This document shows, piece after piece, positions 27,935 to 36,823 of a DNA stretch of 64,000 bases. Both the position numbers and the translations under genes were made by a program. Position 1 is the stretch's first letter; every line of letters starts with the position of its first letter. The stretch covers positions 1,240,001-1,304,000 of the forward strand of contig OZ244839.1 of the NCBI GenBank assembly GCA_965220825.1, written 5' to 3'. Under the pieces are notes generated by a model. That model was not told the DNA's origin. It ran no database searches and saw nothing but the letters and a program-made list of their open reading frames with translations. This stretch comes from G965220825 sp965220825 (lineage in GTDB: Bacteria; Pseudomonadota; Alphaproteobacteria; UBA828).

Positions 27935-28708
27935 GTGCCCAAGATCGCGAGTTGGAACGTCAACTCGATCAAGGCGCGTCTCCCCAACCTGCTTCAGTGG
28001 CTCGGGGAAGCCGATCCTGACGTGCTGCTGCTCCAGGAGACCAAGTCCCTCGACGAGACCTTTCCGCGCGCCGCGCTCGAGGACCTCGGCTACAACCTCG
28101 AGACCTGCGGCCAGAAGAGCTACAACGGCGTCGCCATCCTGGCGAAGCGTCCGCTCGAGGATGTCCGCACCGGCCTCCCGGGAGACGAGAGTGACGAGCA
28201 GGCCCGCTATATCGAGGCCGTGACCGACGGCATCCGGGTCGCTTCCATCTACCTCCCCAACGGCAACCCGGTCTCGTCGGGAAAATACACCTACAAACTT
28301 TCCTGGATGGACCGGCTCGTCGCCCATGCGGCGACACTGCTGGATTACGAAGAGGCCGTGGTGCTCGGCGGCGACTACAACATCGTGCCGGCGGACCGGG
28401 ACGTCTACGACCCAAAAGGCTGGCGAGACGACGCACTCTGCCGCACGGAAGCACGCGCGCGCTTCCGCGCCATGCTCCATAGCGGCTATGTGGAAGCCTA
28501 CCGCACCCTCCACCCCGACCGGCGCGCCTACACCTTCTGGGACTACCAGGCGGGCCGCTGGCAGCGGGGCGAGGGTCTTCGGATCGACCACTTTCTGCTC
28601 TCGCCGGAGGCCGCAGACCGGCTTGACGCCTGCGAGATCGACATCGACCCGAGGGGCCGCACCAAGGCCTCCGACCATACGCCGATCTGGTGTAGGCTCG
28701 CGGAATGA
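27935..28708 (+). CDS. xthA: Exodeoxyribonuclease III
   Basis: Mg-dependent AP endonuclease/3'-5' exonuclease of base excision repair (257 aa). The N-terminus KIASWNVNSIKARLPNLLQWL, the metal-binding LLLQETK, the GGDYNIVPADRDVYDP block and the terminal SDHTPIWCRL are characteristic of the ExoIII/APE1 family. The start is GTG 27935. Its stop overlaps the GFA gene (ATGA). Confidence 0.96.
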   Translation: MPKIASWNVNSIKARLPNLLQWLGEADPDVLLLQETKSLDETFPRAALEDLGYNLETCGQKSYNGVAILAKRPLEDVRTGLPGDESDEQARYIEAVTDGIRVASIYLPNGNPVSSGKYTYKLSWMDRLVAHAATLLDYEEAVVLGGDYNIVPADRDVYDPKGWRDDALCRTEARARFRAMLHSGYVEAYRTLHPDRRAYTFWDYQAGRWQRGEGLRIDHFLLSPEAADRLDACEIDIDPRGRTKASDHTPIWCRLAE

Positions 28709-29124
28709 CCGGAACGGACGAATTACGAGGTGGCTGCCGCTGCGGCGCGGTGCGCTATCGCGCAGGCGCACCGCTCTGGACCACCCACTGCCATTGTGTG
28801 GATTGCCGGCGCTCGTCCGGCGCGCCGGTTTCGACCTTCGCAGGAGTCGCCGCCGAGACCTTCCGCTTCACCGATGGCTCGCCTGGGGTCTATGAAAGTT
28901 CGCCCGGCGTACGCCGCAGCTTCTGCGGGGCCTGCGGAACGCCGCTTATCTACGAGGCGGAGGTCTATCCGGGCGAGGTCCATATCATGGCGGGGACGCT
29001 GGATTCGCCGGAACCGCTCAGCCCGGAGCGGCATGTCTTCGTGCGCGACCGTCTGCCATGGCTCGAGATGGCGGACGGCCTGCCCCGCCACACGATCCTG
29101 CCCGAGGGCGTGCCCCGACCGTGA
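28705..29124 (+). CDS. GFA (glutathione-dependent formaldehyde-activating)-family protein
   Basis: A zinc-binding GFA/CENP-V fold protein (139 aa). Cysteines sit in GGCRCGAVRYR, THCHCVDCRRSSGAPV and FCGACGTPLIY, the usual pattern for two Zn sites. Members bind glutathione adducts, but most are uncharacterised, so formaldehyde activation should not be assumed. ATG 28705 overlaps the xthA stop. Confidence 0.88.
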   Translation: MTGTDELRGGCRCGAVRYRAGAPLWTTHCHCVDCRRSSGAPVSTFAGVAAETFRFTDGSPGVYESSPGVRRSFCGACGTPLIYEAEVYPGEVHIMAGTLDSPEPLSPERHVFVRDRLPWLEMADGLPRHTILPEGVPRP

Positions 29125-29140
29125 GGCGCCCGCGGCCGGC

Positions 29141-29602
29141 TCAGGCCGCGGCGAGAAACTTTCCCGCCTCGTAGCGCTTGCGTTTGGTGGGGCCCTTGCT
29201 GCCCTTCGGCTCCTTGGTCGCGTCAAAATTGAGCTCGATGAGAACGCCCGACGGGTCCATCACGAAAAGCTGCCAGAGCTTGAAGTCCGGCACCTCCATC
29301 TGGCGCCAGTTGCAGCGCTTTTTGATGAAGACCTCCTTCATCGCGTCGAAGCCGGTCGCGCGTAGCGCGATATGGTCCACGGGGGAGACGCGCTGGCTGT
29401 ACCGGTAGTTGCCGTTGTGGGTCTTGGCCGCATCCCCGCCATAGATGTGGAACATGGTGTCGCCCATCTCGAGCCACGCGCCGGGGAACGCGAATTCGGG
29501 GCGTTCGACCTGGCGCATGCCGAGAACATCCTTGTAGAACGCCACGGTCTCTTCGAGATTCTTCGACTTGATGGCCACATGGTGCAAGTCGAGCAGTGGC
29601 AT
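29141..29602 (-). CDS. VOC-superfamily (glyoxalase/bleomycin-resistance fold) protein
   Basis: A 153-aa vicinal-oxygen-chelate protein. It starts LDLHHVAIKSKNLEETVAFY, has the paired module with VDHIALRATGFDAMKEV, and ends with DPSGVLIELNF, giving the His/Glu metal-ligand positions of the fold. A basic tail (KGSKGPTKRKRYEAGKFL) follows. AGGAGA lies six bases before the ATG. Substrate unknown. It is downstream of ilvD, separated by a REP-like inverted pair. Confidence 0.87.
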   Translation of the reverse strand: MPLLDLHHVAIKSKNLEETVAFYKDVLGMRQVERPEFAFPGAWLEMGDTMFHIYGGDAAKTHNGNYRYSQRVSPVDHIALRATGFDAMKEVFIKKRCNWRQMEVPDFKLWQLFVMDPSGVLIELNFDATKEPKGSKGPTKRKRYEAGKFLAAA

Positions 29603-29671
29603 GACACGTCTCCTTCGCGCGAACCGGGAGGCGCCATCTTACCGGCTTCCTTGGTTCCGACAACAACAACA

Positions 29672-29736
29672 TGCGGGCCTGGAAACCCGCGCACCAAAAA
29701 AAGCGCTGCTTCGGTGCGCGGGTCTGCAGGCCCGCA
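29672..29736. repeat. REP-like inverted pair (heads facing)
   Basis: Two copies of the intergenic palindrome in opposite orientation: cores at 29673-29690 (minus) and 29718-29735 (plus), each with one base change from the consensus GCGGGTCTCCAGGCCCGC. Their GGTGC heads face each other across an 18-bp linker containing an A-run, so the whole 65 bp can fold as one long hairpin. It lies between ilvD and the VOC gene and could stop or stabilise the ilvD transcript. Confidence 0.8.
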
Positions 29737-29772
29737 GTTCTTCTACGACGACGATATGCGGGGAGCACGCCC

Positions 29773-31494
29773 TTAGAGGTCGGCGTAGACGTGCGTTTCC
29801 GCCGCGCCGCCGGGATGGGTGACGGCGCCCTTGCTGGCGGGGCCCACGGTGGCCGCATATTTCCACAACACGCCGGAACGGTAGTCCGTGGACCGGGGCT
29901 TCCACGCCTTGCGCCGCTCCGCAAGCGCCTCGTCGGAGAGCGCGACGCCGAGTTCGCCGGACTCCGCGTCGATGGTCACCATGTCGCCGTCCTCGAGAAG
30001 CGCGATGGGGCCGCCCACGGCCGCCTCGGGCCCCACATGGCCGATGCAAAAACCGCGGGTTGCGCCCGAGAACCGCCCGTCGGTGATCAACGCGACCTCC
30101 TCTCCCTTGCCCTGGCCGTAGATCTGCGAGGTTACGGCCAGCATCTCGCGCATTCCGGGGCCGCCCTTCGGCCCCTCATAGCGAATGACGATCACGTCGC
30201 CGGAGCGATAGTCGCGGGAGACGACGGCCTTCATCGCCTCTTCCTCCGTATCGAAGCAGCGCGCGGGCCCCACATGGCGCAGCCGCGAAAGCCCCGCCAC
30301 CTTCACGATCGCCCCTTCCGGCGCGAGATTGCCGGAGAGGCCGACAACGCCACCGGTGGGGCTGAGCGGGCTCCCGGTGGGGTAAACCACGTCCTGTCCC
30401 GTGGGCAGAGCGGTCTCGGCGAGATTCTCCGCGAGCGTCCGCCCCGTAACGGTGAGGCAGTCGCCATGCAGATAGCCGCCGTCGAGCAGCGCCCGCAGTA
30501 CGATGGGTACGCCGCCGGCCTCGAAGAGGTCCTTCGCGACATAGCGTCCGCCGGGCTTGAGGTCGGCGATGTAGGGGGTGCGCTTGAAGACGTCGGCGAC
30601 CGCCGCGAGATCGAAGTCGATCCCCGCTTCGTTCGCGATGGCTGGCAGGTGGAGCCCGGCATTGGTGGAGCCGCCGGTGGCCGCCACCACCGTCGCGGCG
30701 TTCTCCAGCGCCTTGCGGGTCACGATATCGCGGGGGCGGATGTTCTTCTCGATCAGCGTCATGACCTGGCCGCCCGAGGCCACGGCGAATTCGTCGCGGG
30801 ATTCGTAGACCGCCGGCGCGCCCGCCGAATGGGGCAGTGCGAGTCCCATGGCCTCCGACACGCAGGCCATGGTGTTGGCCGTGAACTGGCCGCCGCAGGA
30901 GCCGCCGGAGGGGCAGGCCACGGCTTCGAGCTCCTCCAGGTCCTCTTCGCTGACCTCGCCTTCGTTGAGCTTGCCGTAATATTCGTAGACATCCATCACG
31001 GTCACGTCCCGGCCACGGAAGCGCCCGGGAAGAATGGACCCGCCATAGAGGAAGACCGCCGGCACGTTGAGGCGCACCATGGCCATCATCATGCCCGGCA
31101 GGGACTTGTCGCAGCCCGCGATGCCGACGAGGGCGTCGTAGGAGTGGCCGCGCATGGTGAGTTCCACGGAATCGGCGATCACGTCCCGCGAGACGAGGGA
31201 CGACTTCATGCCCTGATGGCCCATGGCGATCCCGTCAGTCACGGTGATGGTGGTGAACTCGCGGGGCGTGCCACCGGCCTCGTCGACGCCCGCCTTGGCC
31301 GCCTGGGCCTGGCGGCGGAGCGTTATGTTGCAAGGCGCGGTCTCGTTCCAGGTGGTGGCGACACCGACGATGGGCCGGCTCATGGCATGGCGCGAGACGC
31401 CCATGGCATAGAAGAACGCACGGTGCGCGGCGCTCTTCGCCCCTTCGGTGATGTGCCTGCTCGGCAGCCTCGACTTGTCGAACCGTACGCCCAT
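29773..31494 (-). CDS. ilvD: Dihydroxy-acid dehydratase
   Basis: Fe-S dehydratase of branched-chain amino acid and pantothenate synthesis (573 aa). Cluster-ligand cysteines lie in TTWNETAPCNITL, VGIAGCDKSLPGMMMAM and CPSGGSCGGQFTANTMACV. The ATG at 31494 has GGGAGG seven bases upstream; an in-frame start 16 codons earlier lacks support. No other ilv genes are nearby; an inverted REP-like pair follows the stop. Confidence 0.97.
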   Translation of the reverse strand: MGVRFDKSRLPSRHITEGAKSAAHRAFFYAMGVSRHAMSRPIVGVATTWNETAPCNITLRRQAQAAKAGVDEAGGTPREFTTITVTDGIAMGHQGMKSSLVSRDVIADSVELTMRGHSYDALVGIAGCDKSLPGMMMAMVRLNVPAVFLYGGSILPGRFRGRDVTVMDVYEYYGKLNEGEVSEEDLEELEAVACPSGGSCGGQFTANTMACVSEAMGLALPHSAGAPAVYESRDEFAVASGGQVMTLIEKNIRPRDIVTRKALENAATVVAATGGSTNAGLHLPAIANEAGIDFDLAAVADVFKRTPYIADLKPGGRYVAKDLFEAGGVPIVLRALLDGGYLHGDCLTVTGRTLAENLAETALPTGQDVVYPTGSPLSPTGGVVGLSGNLAPEGAIVKVAGLSRLRHVGPARCFDTEEEAMKAVVSRDYRSGDVIVIRYEGPKGGPGMREMLAVTSQIYGQGKGEEVALITDGRFSGATRGFCIGHVGPEAAVGGPIALLEDGDMVTIDAESGELGVALSDEALAERRKAWKPRSTDYRSGVLWKYAATVGPASKGAVTHPGGAAETHVYADL

Positions 31495-31652
31495 GGAACC
31501 CTCCCGCAGCCAGGGCCTCCCGCTTACCCGCGACGGCACCACGCGGTCAACCCCGCGACCCGCCGAGCGGCGCCGGATACCGGCAGTGCGCCTCCACGCC
31601 GGCCGGCGTTTCCCTACCGCAGGCGCCGTGTGCTACGGTGCGCCTCTCGCCC

Positions 31653-33902
31653 ATGACGCATACTCTGGAAGCCGACGGCAGCGCCGCCCAGGAAGTGCAA
31701 AGCGCGCCGCCGCCCTATCTCGCTGCGCTCAATGCGGAGCAGAGGGCGGCCGTCGAGGCGCTGGACGGGCCGCTTCTTGTCCTCGCCGGCGCGGGCACCG
31801 GGAAGACCCGCGTGCTCACCACCCGGCTTGCCCACATCCTCGAGAGCGGGCGCGCCTGGCCCGGCCAGGTGCTCGCCGTCACCTTCACCAACAAGGCCGC
31901 CCGCGAGATGATCGAGCGCGTGGAAGCGCTGGTAGGGCGCTCCACCGCGGGGCTCTGGCTCGGGACCTTCCATGCGGTTGCCGCGCGCATCCTGCGCCGC
32001 CATGCGGAGCTCGCGGATCTCAAGTCCGATTTCACCATCCTCGATATGGACGATCAGCTCCGCATCCACCGGCAGCTCCTGCGCGAGGCCAATCTCGACG
32101 AGAAGCGCTGGCCGCCACGCGCTCTCTCCGCCATCGTCCAGCGCTGGAAGGACCGGGGCCTCGGGCCCGACCGGGTCGCCGACGCGCCGGGCGCGGATTT
32201 CGCCCAAGGGCGCGCGCCCGCGCTCTACGCCGCCTACCAGCAGAGGCTGCGGCAGGCCAACGCCGTGGACTTCGGTGACCTGCTGCTCCACGGACTGGAG
32301 ATTTTCACGAAGAACGCCGACGTGCTGGCGGAGTATCAGACGCGCTTCCGCTACCTGCTGGTGGACGAATATCAGGATACCAACATCGCGCAGTATCTCT
32401 GGCTCAGGCTGCTCGCCCAGACTCATCGCAACATCTGCTGCGTGGGCGACGACGACCAGTCGATCTATGGCTGGCGCGGCGCCGAGGTGGGCAACATCCT
32501 CAAGTTCGAACGGGACTTCCCCGGCGCCCGGATCATCCGGCTGGAGCGCAACTACCGCTCCACCGGCCATATCCTGGCCGCCGCATCGGGCCTGATCGCC
32601 CGCAATACGGGGCGCCTCGGCAAGACGCTCTGGACCGAAGACGCCGACGGCGAGAAGGTCCGCGTGGCGGCGGCGGGCGACGGGCGCGACGAAGCCTGGA
32701 TCGTGGGAGAGGAGATCGAGGCGCTGCAACATTCGGGCGAGCCCCTCGGCAGTATGGCCATCCTGGTGCGGGCGAGCTTCCAGACCCGGGCCTTCGAAGA
32801 ACGCTTCCTCGCCATCGGCCTCCCCTACCGGGTCGTGGGAGGGCTGCGCTTCTATGAACGGCAGGAGATACGGGACGCCGTCGCCTATATCCGCGTCCTC
32901 ATGCGCCCCGACGACGATCTGGCGTTCGAGCGCATCGTCAACCTGCCGAAGCGGGGATTGGGGGAAGCCTCGCTGCGCACGGTGCGCGAGCAAGCCCGCA
33001 GCGGCGGCCTTTCGCTCTACCGCACGGCCGAGAAACTGGTGGGAGAAGGTGCGCTCCCGCCTCGGGCAAACCGCACGCTCGGCGAACTCCTCGACCGCTT
33101 CCGGGCCTGGCGCACCCTGCTCGGCGACACGTCCCACGAGCAGGTCGTCGAGACCATGCTGGAAGATTCAGGCTATCTCGCCATGTGGCGGAAGGACCGC
33201 TCGCCCGCGGCGCCGGGGCGGCTCGAGAATCTCGAGGAGCTCGCGGGCGCCGTGGCGGAGTTCCCGGACCTGGCGTCGTTCCTCGACCATGTGAGCCTGG
33301 TGATGGAACGCGAGGAGGGACAGGCGAGCGACATGGTCTCCCTCATGACCCTGCACGGCGCCAAGGGACTCGAGTTCGATACGGTGTTTCTTCCCGGCTG
33401 GGAGGAAGGGCTCTTTCCGCACCAGCTCGCCCTCCAGGACTCGGGCGCCGCGGGGCTCGAAGAGGAACGGCGGCTCGCCTATGTGGGGCTGACCCGGGCG
33501 CGGCGGCGGGCCTTCATCCTGTTTGCGGCCAACCGGCTGGTGCACGACCGCTGGGTGACGCCGCTCCCCTCGCGCTTCCTTGAGGAGCTGCCGCCGGAAA
33601 ATCTCGTCTCCGCAGCCACGCGCCCTCCGGCGGCCGTATCTCGCGAACGGAGCGAGGCGGCGACCGGGGGCTTCGGCGGCGGCGCGACCCGCGGCCGGGC
33701 TTCAGCCACGCCGCAGGCTCCGCGCGGCGAGGCCCGCGCGTCCACCGGCGGCGGCTATCAGGAGGGCGCGCGAATCTTCCACCAGAAGTTCGGCTACGGC
33801 GTCGTGCGCGCGGTCGACGGCGACAAGCTCAGGATCGCCTTCGACAAGGCCGGGCCGAAGACCGTGATGGACAGCTACGTACAGCCGGCCGACCGGGTGT
33901 AG
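31653..33902 (+). CDS. uvrD: ATP-dependent DNA helicase, UvrD/PcrA type
   Basis: Superfamily 1A 3'-5' DNA helicase (749 aa from ATG 31653; GTG 31638 is an alternative). Motifs are Walker A LAGAGTGKTRVL, TFTNKAAREM, motif II LLVDEYQDTN, motif III GDDDQSIYGWRGA, motif V MTLHGAKGLEFDTVFLPG and motif VI LAYVGLTRARRRA. The C-terminal GARIFHQKFGYGVVRAVDGD is the Tudor-like tail typical of PcrA/UvrD, which contacts RNA polymerase. Repair and replication roles are inferred from the family. Confidence 0.94.
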   Translation: MTHTLEADGSAAQEVQSAPPPYLAALNAEQRAAVEALDGPLLVLAGAGTGKTRVLTTRLAHILESGRAWPGQVLAVTFTNKAAREMIERVEALVGRSTAGLWLGTFHAVAARILRRHAELADLKSDFTILDMDDQLRIHRQLLREANLDEKRWPPRALSAIVQRWKDRGLGPDRVADAPGADFAQGRAPALYAAYQQRLRQANAVDFGDLLLHGLEIFTKNADVLAEYQTRFRYLLVDEYQDTNIAQYLWLRLLAQTHRNICCVGDDDQSIYGWRGAEVGNILKFERDFPGARIIRLERNYRSTGHILAAASGLIARNTGRLGKTLWTEDADGEKVRVAAAGDGRDEAWIVGEEIEALQHSGEPLGSMAILVRASFQTRAFEERFLAIGLPYRVVGGLRFYERQEIRDAVAYIRVLMRPDDDLAFERIVNLPKRGLGEASLRTVREQARSGGLSLYRTAEKLVGEGALPPRANRTLGELLDRFRAWRTLLGDTSHEQVVETMLEDSGYLAMWRKDRSPAAPGRLENLEELAGAVAEFPDLASFLDHVSLVMEREEGQASDMVSLMTLHGAKGLEFDTVFLPGWEEGLFPHQLALQDSGAAGLEEERRLAYVGLTRARRRAFILFAANRLVHDRWVTPLPSRFLEELPPENLVSAATRPPAAVSRERSEAATGGFGGGATRGRASATPQAPRGEARASTGGGYQEGARIFHQKFGYGVVRAVDGDKLRIAFDKAGPKTVMDSYVQPADRV

Positions 33903-33919
33903 CCGCCCCGCGCGGGCGC

Positions 33920-35383
33920 TCAGCCCCGCATGCGCCGGATGGTGCCGGTCGTACTGTGGCCGGGCTCCGCCTCGGCGATAAGCACGCTGCCGCCATAGCC
34001 CCGGACGATGTCCGCGCCTACCACCTGCTCCACGGTGTAGTCGGGTCCCTTGATCAGACAGTCCGGGCGGAGCGCCTCGATGAGGCGGCAGGGCGTTTCG
34101 TCGGAAAACATCACCACAAGATCGACGGCCTCGAGCGAAGCGAGCACGCGGGCGCGGGCGGCTTCGTCCTGTATGGGGCGGTCGGCGCCCTTGAGCGCAC
34201 GCACGGACGAATCGCTGTTCAGCCCCACCACCAGCCGGTCGGCCGTTGCCCGCGCCTGGCGGAGGAGCGAGAGGTGGCCGGGATGAAGCAGGTCGAAGCA
34301 ACCATTGGTGAAGGCGATGTTCATGCCCTGCCCGCGCCACCCGGCGGCGGCCTCGAGTGCGCCGGCGAGCGGTACGATCTTGGCTTCGGACGCGGAAAGA
34401 CTGCCGGCACGCACCGCGCGCATGAGCTCTGCGGCACTCACCGCCGCGGTGCCGGCCTTGCCGACGGCGACGCCCGCCGCCTCGTTGGCGAGTTCGGCGG
34501 CCGCCGGAAGGTCGATCCCGCGCCCGAGCGCGGCGGCGATGGCGGCGACCACCGTGTCGCCCGCGCCGGAAACGTCGAAGACCTCGCGGGCGCGCGCTTC
34601 CAGATGAACCACGCGACCGTCCGCCAGGACCAGAGTCATGCCGTCGCGTCCGCGGGTGACGAGCACGGCACCGAAGCCGTGTGCCGCGATCAGCCGGCGG
34701 CACGCGTCGGTCATGGCCTCGACGGTCTCCATGGCTTCCGCCGCGGCGAGAGCGAGTTCGGCACGATTGGGCGTGATCGCCGCCGCGCCGGCATAGCGGG
34801 CGGCGTCCGGGCCTTTCGGGTCCACCACCACGGGCCGGCCCGCGGCCTGCGCCGCGGCGATGACGGTGCGCACCAGATCGGGTTCGAGAACGCCCTTGGC
34901 ATAATCGGAGAGCACGAGGGCATCGCACTGGGCGAGCGCATCCTGCACGAGCGCCGCGAGGCTCTCCTGCGAGCGCGGCGCCGCCGGCTGCACCGTCTCC
35001 GAATCGACCCGCAGAAGCTGATGGCCGCCGGCGACGAACCGAGTCTTCTCGGTAGAGGGGCGCCCGCGCTCCACGAGCAGATGGGGCTCGATGCCGTCTT
35101 CGGCTCCGACCATGGCGGTCAGCCGCCGACCGACTTCGTCGTCGCCGATCACCGACAGCAGCGTCGCCCGGGCGCCGAGAGAGACCAGGTTGCGCGCCAC
35201 ATTGCCGGCACCGCCCAGCATGCGGACATCCCGCCCCGCCCGCAGAACCGGCACCGGCGCCTCCGGCGAGAGGCGCTCCGCCTGCCCGTAGACGAAGCGG
35301 TCCAGCATCACATCGCCCACGCACGCGACGCGCACCCCGTTGAGGGCCTCGATATGCTCGACGAGTGTGGACGAATCTGCCAT
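33920..35383 (-). CDS. hldE: Bifunctional heptose 7-phosphate kinase / heptose 1-phosphate adenylyltransferase HldE
   Basis: Two-domain enzyme of ADP-heptose synthesis for the LPS inner core (487 aa). The N-terminal PfkB-type kinase (residues 1-330) has LGGAGNVARNLVSLGA and the anion-hole motif DVSGAGDTVVA. The C-terminal nucleotidyltransferase (about 345-487) has TNGCFDLLHPGHLSLLRQA and ends GHSTTGTIRRMRG. The ATG at 35383 follows a GGGGGA run. It is divergent from the cysteine synthase gene across a repeat-filled 429-bp region. Confidence 0.96.
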   Translation of the reverse strand: MADSSTLVEHIEALNGVRVACVGDVMLDRFVYGQAERLSPEAPVPVLRAGRDVRMLGGAGNVARNLVSLGARATLLSVIGDDEVGRRLTAMVGAEDGIEPHLLVERGRPSTEKTRFVAGGHQLLRVDSETVQPAAPRSQESLAALVQDALAQCDALVLSDYAKGVLEPDLVRTVIAAAQAAGRPVVVDPKGPDAARYAGAAAITPNRAELALAAAEAMETVEAMTDACRRLIAAHGFGAVLVTRGRDGMTLVLADGRVVHLEARAREVFDVSGAGDTVVAAIAAALGRGIDLPAAAELANEAAGVAVGKAGTAAVSAAELMRAVRAGSLSASEAKIVPLAGALEAAAGWRGQGMNIAFTNGCFDLLHPGHLSLLRQARATADRLVVGLNSDSSVRALKGADRPIQDEAARARVLASLEAVDLVVMFSDETPCRLIEALRPDCLIKGPDYTVEQVVGADIVRGYGGSVLIAEAEPGHSTTGTIRRMRG

Positions 35384-35513
35384 GCGTCCCCCGGCCGCGC
35401 CCTGCGCGCGGCGCACCGTACAATATCCCATGGCCCAGGCAAGGCGGAGACAGGCCCGCGGCCCGTTGCAAATCTGAAGACCCACCCACCGAAGCGCGGT
35501 TGTGGTTGTTTTT

Positions 35514-35621
35514 AGTTGTTTTAGTTGTTTTAGTTGTTTTAGTTGTTTTAGTTGTTTTAGTTGTTTTAGTTGTTTTAGTTGTTTTAGTTGTTTTAGTTGT
35601 TTTAGCTGTTTTAGCTGTTTT
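35514..35621. repeat. 9-bp minisatellite, 12 tandem units
   Basis: Twelve head-to-tail copies of a 9-bp unit: ten AGTTGTTTT followed by two AGCTGTTTT. It is strongly T-rich in a GC-rich genome. The array runs directly into the head (AGGTGCGCGGG) of a REP-like palindrome, and the unit resembles the GTTTTAGGT flank seen beside other copies. The perfect repeats suggest recent expansion by slippage. Open frames through it are not genes. Confidence 0.95.
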
Positions 35622-35622
35622 A

Positions 35623-35710
35623 GGTGCGCGGGTCTCCAGGCCCGCATGCTTCTGTCGCCACGGCCGGTGACGGAGCTCCGGCCCGTTGCGGGCCTCGCGA
35701 CCCGCGCACC
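35623..35710. repeat. 88-bp REPIN-like element
   Basis: Two REP-like palindromes in inverted orientation (cores 35628-35645 plus and 35688-35705 minus) form 24-bp imperfect terminal inverted repeats around a 40-bp spacer containing GCCACGGCCGGTGACG. The length and spacer match the element at 46329-46416 (about 30 of 40 spacer bases identical). Confidence 0.85.
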
Positions 35711-35812
35711 AAAGCGGAGTCTGTCTCTTATGCGCGGGCCTCCCGGCGCGCCTTGATCGGGGCTGGGGGGCGGTCTACGGTGCGGCGGCGTTTGGAAAGG
35801 GCGGTGCGGCGC

Positions 35813-36823
35813 ATGCGGGTCACGGGCGGGTTCGTGGAATTGATCGGAAAGACGCCGCTGGTGCGCCTGCGGCAGGCCTCCGAAGAAACCGGCTGCGAGA
35901 TCCTCGGCAAGTGCGAGTTCCTGAATCCCGGCGGCTCGGTCAAGGACCGCGCCGCGCTCTCCATCGTGCGGGACGCGGAGCGAACGGGCGCCCTTCGACC
36001 CGGCGGGGCGATCGTGGAGGGCACCGCCGGCAACACGGGCATCGGGCTCGCCCTGGTCGGAAACGCACTCGGCTATCGGTCCGTCATCGTGATCCCCGAG
36101 ACCCAGAGCCAGGAGAAGAAGGACATGCTCCGGCTCTGCGGCGCAGAGCTTATCGAAGTGCCGGCGGTGCCCTACCGGGACCCCGACAACTACGTCAAAT
36201 ATTCCGGACGGCTGGCGGCCGAGCTCGCCGAAAAGGAGCCCAACGGCGCGGTCTGGGCCAACCAGTTCGACAATGTCGCCAACCGGCAGGCTCATATCGA
36301 GACCACCGGCCCGGAAATCTGGGAGCAGACGGACGGACGTATCGACGGCTTCATCTGCGCCGTCGGCACCGGCGGTACGCTCGCGGGCGTCGGCATGGCG
36401 CTCAAGGAGCGCAAGCCCTCAGTCCTCATCGGCCTCGCCGACCCAATGGGCGCGGCACTCTACAACCACTATGCCAAGGGCGAGCTGAAGGCGGAGGGCT
36501 CCTCCATCACCGAGGGCATCGGCCAGGGCCGCATAACGGCGAATCTCGAGGGCGCGTCCATTGACCTTCCCTTCCAGATTCCGGACGAGGAGGCGCTCCC
36601 CGTAATCTTCGATCTCGCACAGAACGAAGGCCACGTCATGGGCGGCTCCACCGGGATCAACGTCGCCGGCGCGATCCGGATGGCAAGGCATATGGGGCCG
36701 GGCCACACCATCGTGACGGTACTCTGCGACTACGGCACGCGTTATTTCAGCAAGCTCTACAACCCGGCGTTCCTGAAGGAGCGTGACCTGCCGACACCCC
36801 CCTGGCTGGACCGCCCGGAATGA
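35813..36823 (+). CDS. cysK: Cysteine synthase A (O-acetylserine sulfhydrylase family)
   Basis: PLP-dependent enzyme that forms cysteine from O-acetylserine and sulfide (336 aa). The PLP lysine is in NPGGSVKDRAALSIV (about residue 44), the phosphate-binding loop is GTAGNTGIGLALVG, and GTGGTLAGVG follows. The ATG at 35813 is chosen because everything upstream is repeat DNA. It is the first gene of a cysK-alaX-sseA operon. It is slightly longer than E. coli CysK (323 aa), so a CysK-like paralogue with another thiol substrate is possible. Confidence 0.92.
   Translation: MRVTGGFVELIGKTPLVRLRQASEETGCEILGKCEFLNPGGSVKDRAALSIVRDAERTGALRPGGAIVEGTAGNTGIGLALVGNALGYRSVIVIPETQSQEKKDMLRLCGAELIEVPAVPYRDPDNYVKYSGRLAAELAEKEPNGAVWANQFDNVANRQAHIETTGPEIWEQTDGRIDGFICAVGTGGTLAGVGMALKERKPSVLIGLADPMGAALYNHYAKGELKAEGSSITEGIGQGRITANLEGASIDLPFQIPDEEALPVIFDLAQNEGHVMGGSTGINVAGAIRMARHMGPGHTIVTVLCDYGTRYFSKLYNPAFLKERDLPTPPWLDRPE

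Larger units (their letters stand above)
35384..35812. other. hldE-cysteine synthase divergent region, repeat-rich (429 bp)
   Basis: No gene is supported; open frames here translate repeats (such as SCF and LKQ runs). From the left the region holds a 12-unit 9-bp T-rich tandem array, an 88-bp REPIN-like element, and a further partial palindrome at about 35731-35750. It must also carry the promoters of both flanking genes; none is obvious. Confidence 0.7.

Noticed and set aside
29671..31656. 661-codon plus-strand frame opposite ilvD
   Set aside because: Antisense to a complete ilvD and running through REP palindromes; no recognisable protein features.
35514..35621. Tandem repeat as a CRISPR array
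   Set aside because: The units are 9 bp with no unique spacers and no cas genes are present.
35502..35756. Open frames with SCF, VVL or LKQ amino-acid repeats
   Set aside because: They are translations of the 9-bp minisatellite in three frames and are not credible proteins.
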